64,000 bases of DNA from Clostridium sp. BJN0013 (lineage in GTDB: Bacteria > Bacillota > Clostridia > Clostridiales > Clostridiaceae): NCBI RefSeq assembly GCF_040939125.1, contig NZ_CP162495.1, forward strand, positions 2,666,001 through 2,730,000. Reading direction: 5' to 3'. This document shows positions 63,726 to 64,000 of the stretch, piece by piece. A program made the translations under genes and the position numbers. Under the pieces are notes generated by a model. It was not told the origin of the DNA, ran no database searches, and saw nothing but the letters and a program-made list of their open reading frames with translations. Numbering within the stretch: position 1 is the stretch's first letter; each line of letters begins with the position of its first letter.

Positions 63726-64000
63726 GGTATTGGACACTTTCATCCACCGCCGTAAGGATATCCTCGTTTCTGAGGTAGGCCGAGGTAACGATGGAAAGTG
63801 CCGTCTCCAGTTCCGCGGCAACGCTGTTTTTGTAGTGCGTCGCAGTCAGGCGGACATACCAGAATGGCAGGAACATCAGGCCCACAGCCATCACAGGTAC
63901 AAGAAACACATTCTCCAGCAGGATGGCGATGGCGGCTCCGACCGCGAAAAGGAGAAGGGAAGCCGCGCAGATCATGGAGAAACGGGAGCTCCTTCCGGTC
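63726..64000 (-). pseudogene. TadB-like gene, 5' part, open to the window end
   Basis: From the window edge the frame TGRSSRFSMICAASLLLFAVG...AELETALSIVTSAYLRNEDILTAVDESVQY reaches the IS junction. Two membrane helices are seen (about the first 60 codons), then the start of the T2SSF domain. It joins to 61838-62290. The N-terminus lies outside the window. Confidence 0.9.

Noticed and set aside
1-64000. CRISPR arrays, tRNA or rRNA genes
   Set aside because: No regularly spaced repeats and no cloverleaf or rRNA motifs were recognised on either strand.

Overview
The window looks like a chromosome segment of a low-GC, strictly anaerobic, endospore-former-type Firmicute, most likely a Clostridium. 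The reasons are very AT-rich intergenic DNA, strong AGGAGG ribosome sites, nitrogenase-like and nickel genes, radical SAM and ferredoxin-type enzymes, and Tn916-type conjugation genes. The left 44 kb is mostly native chromosome with decaying insertions. The right 18 kb is mobile DNA with visibly higher GC, especially 57.2-64 kb.

Region by region. (1) 1-2.3 kb: a truncated XRE regulator and a secreted GH113-like glycosidase. (2) 2.3-9.3 kb: a six-gene minus-strand operon of two nitrogenase component-1-like proteins followed by a FecCD/BtuCD-type importer with two paralogous binding lipoproteins. No reductase (NifH-type) gene is present. This is the best candidate for an undescribed system. (3) 9.3-16.7 kb: MmcQ/YjbR protein, L,D-transpeptidase, an IS5-type element carrying two frame breaks, a 330-bp MITE-like element with target duplications, an LspA-like protein and IS debris. 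(4) 16.8-24.5 kb: a nickel block (nikMN, nikQ, nikO, a membrane-anchored spermidine-synthase-like protein, larE) next to an aldo/keto reductase-cupin-flavodoxin set. Three MerR-type promoters with 19-bp spacers link the two sets. (5) 24.6-34.2 kb: a chimeric small ORF, a radical SAM enzyme, acetyltransferases, prophage debris with a zeta-toxin-like gene, PhzF, EamA, YbaK and a LysR regulator. (6) 34.4-41.2 kb: an orphan microcompartment shell protein, then a decaying catabolic patch (old yellow enzyme, cis-CaaD-like tautomerase, HpaI and TetR remnants). It includes an RraA-type aldolase gene split by an IS110 element that carries a candidate bridge RNA. (7) 41.2-46.5 kb: IS fragments, a small secreted repeat protein, a duplicated leader plus small membrane protein, and an IS4-family element. 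(8) 46.5-57.1 kb: a two-component system, the 3' part of a Tn916-like transfer module, and a three-gene transposon (DUF6431-like protein, DDE transposase, ExeA-like ATPase) abutting the truncated virB4. (9) 57.2-64 kb: a GC-rich Tad/type II secretion-like pilus cluster whose tadB gene is interrupted by a second IS4-family element with a perfect 10-bp target duplication.

How the genes work together. The importer and the nitrogenase-like pair probably act on one imported metal-organic or tetrapyrrole-like compound (inference). The NikMNQO importer supplies Ni(II), and LarE would use sulfur chemistry to build the nickel-pincer cofactor. Their shared MerR-type promoter architecture with the flavodoxin operon suggests one regulator coordinates nickel supply with a redox or electrophile response. 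The right-hand region is a mosaic of at least three mobile pieces assembled by IS and transposon activity.
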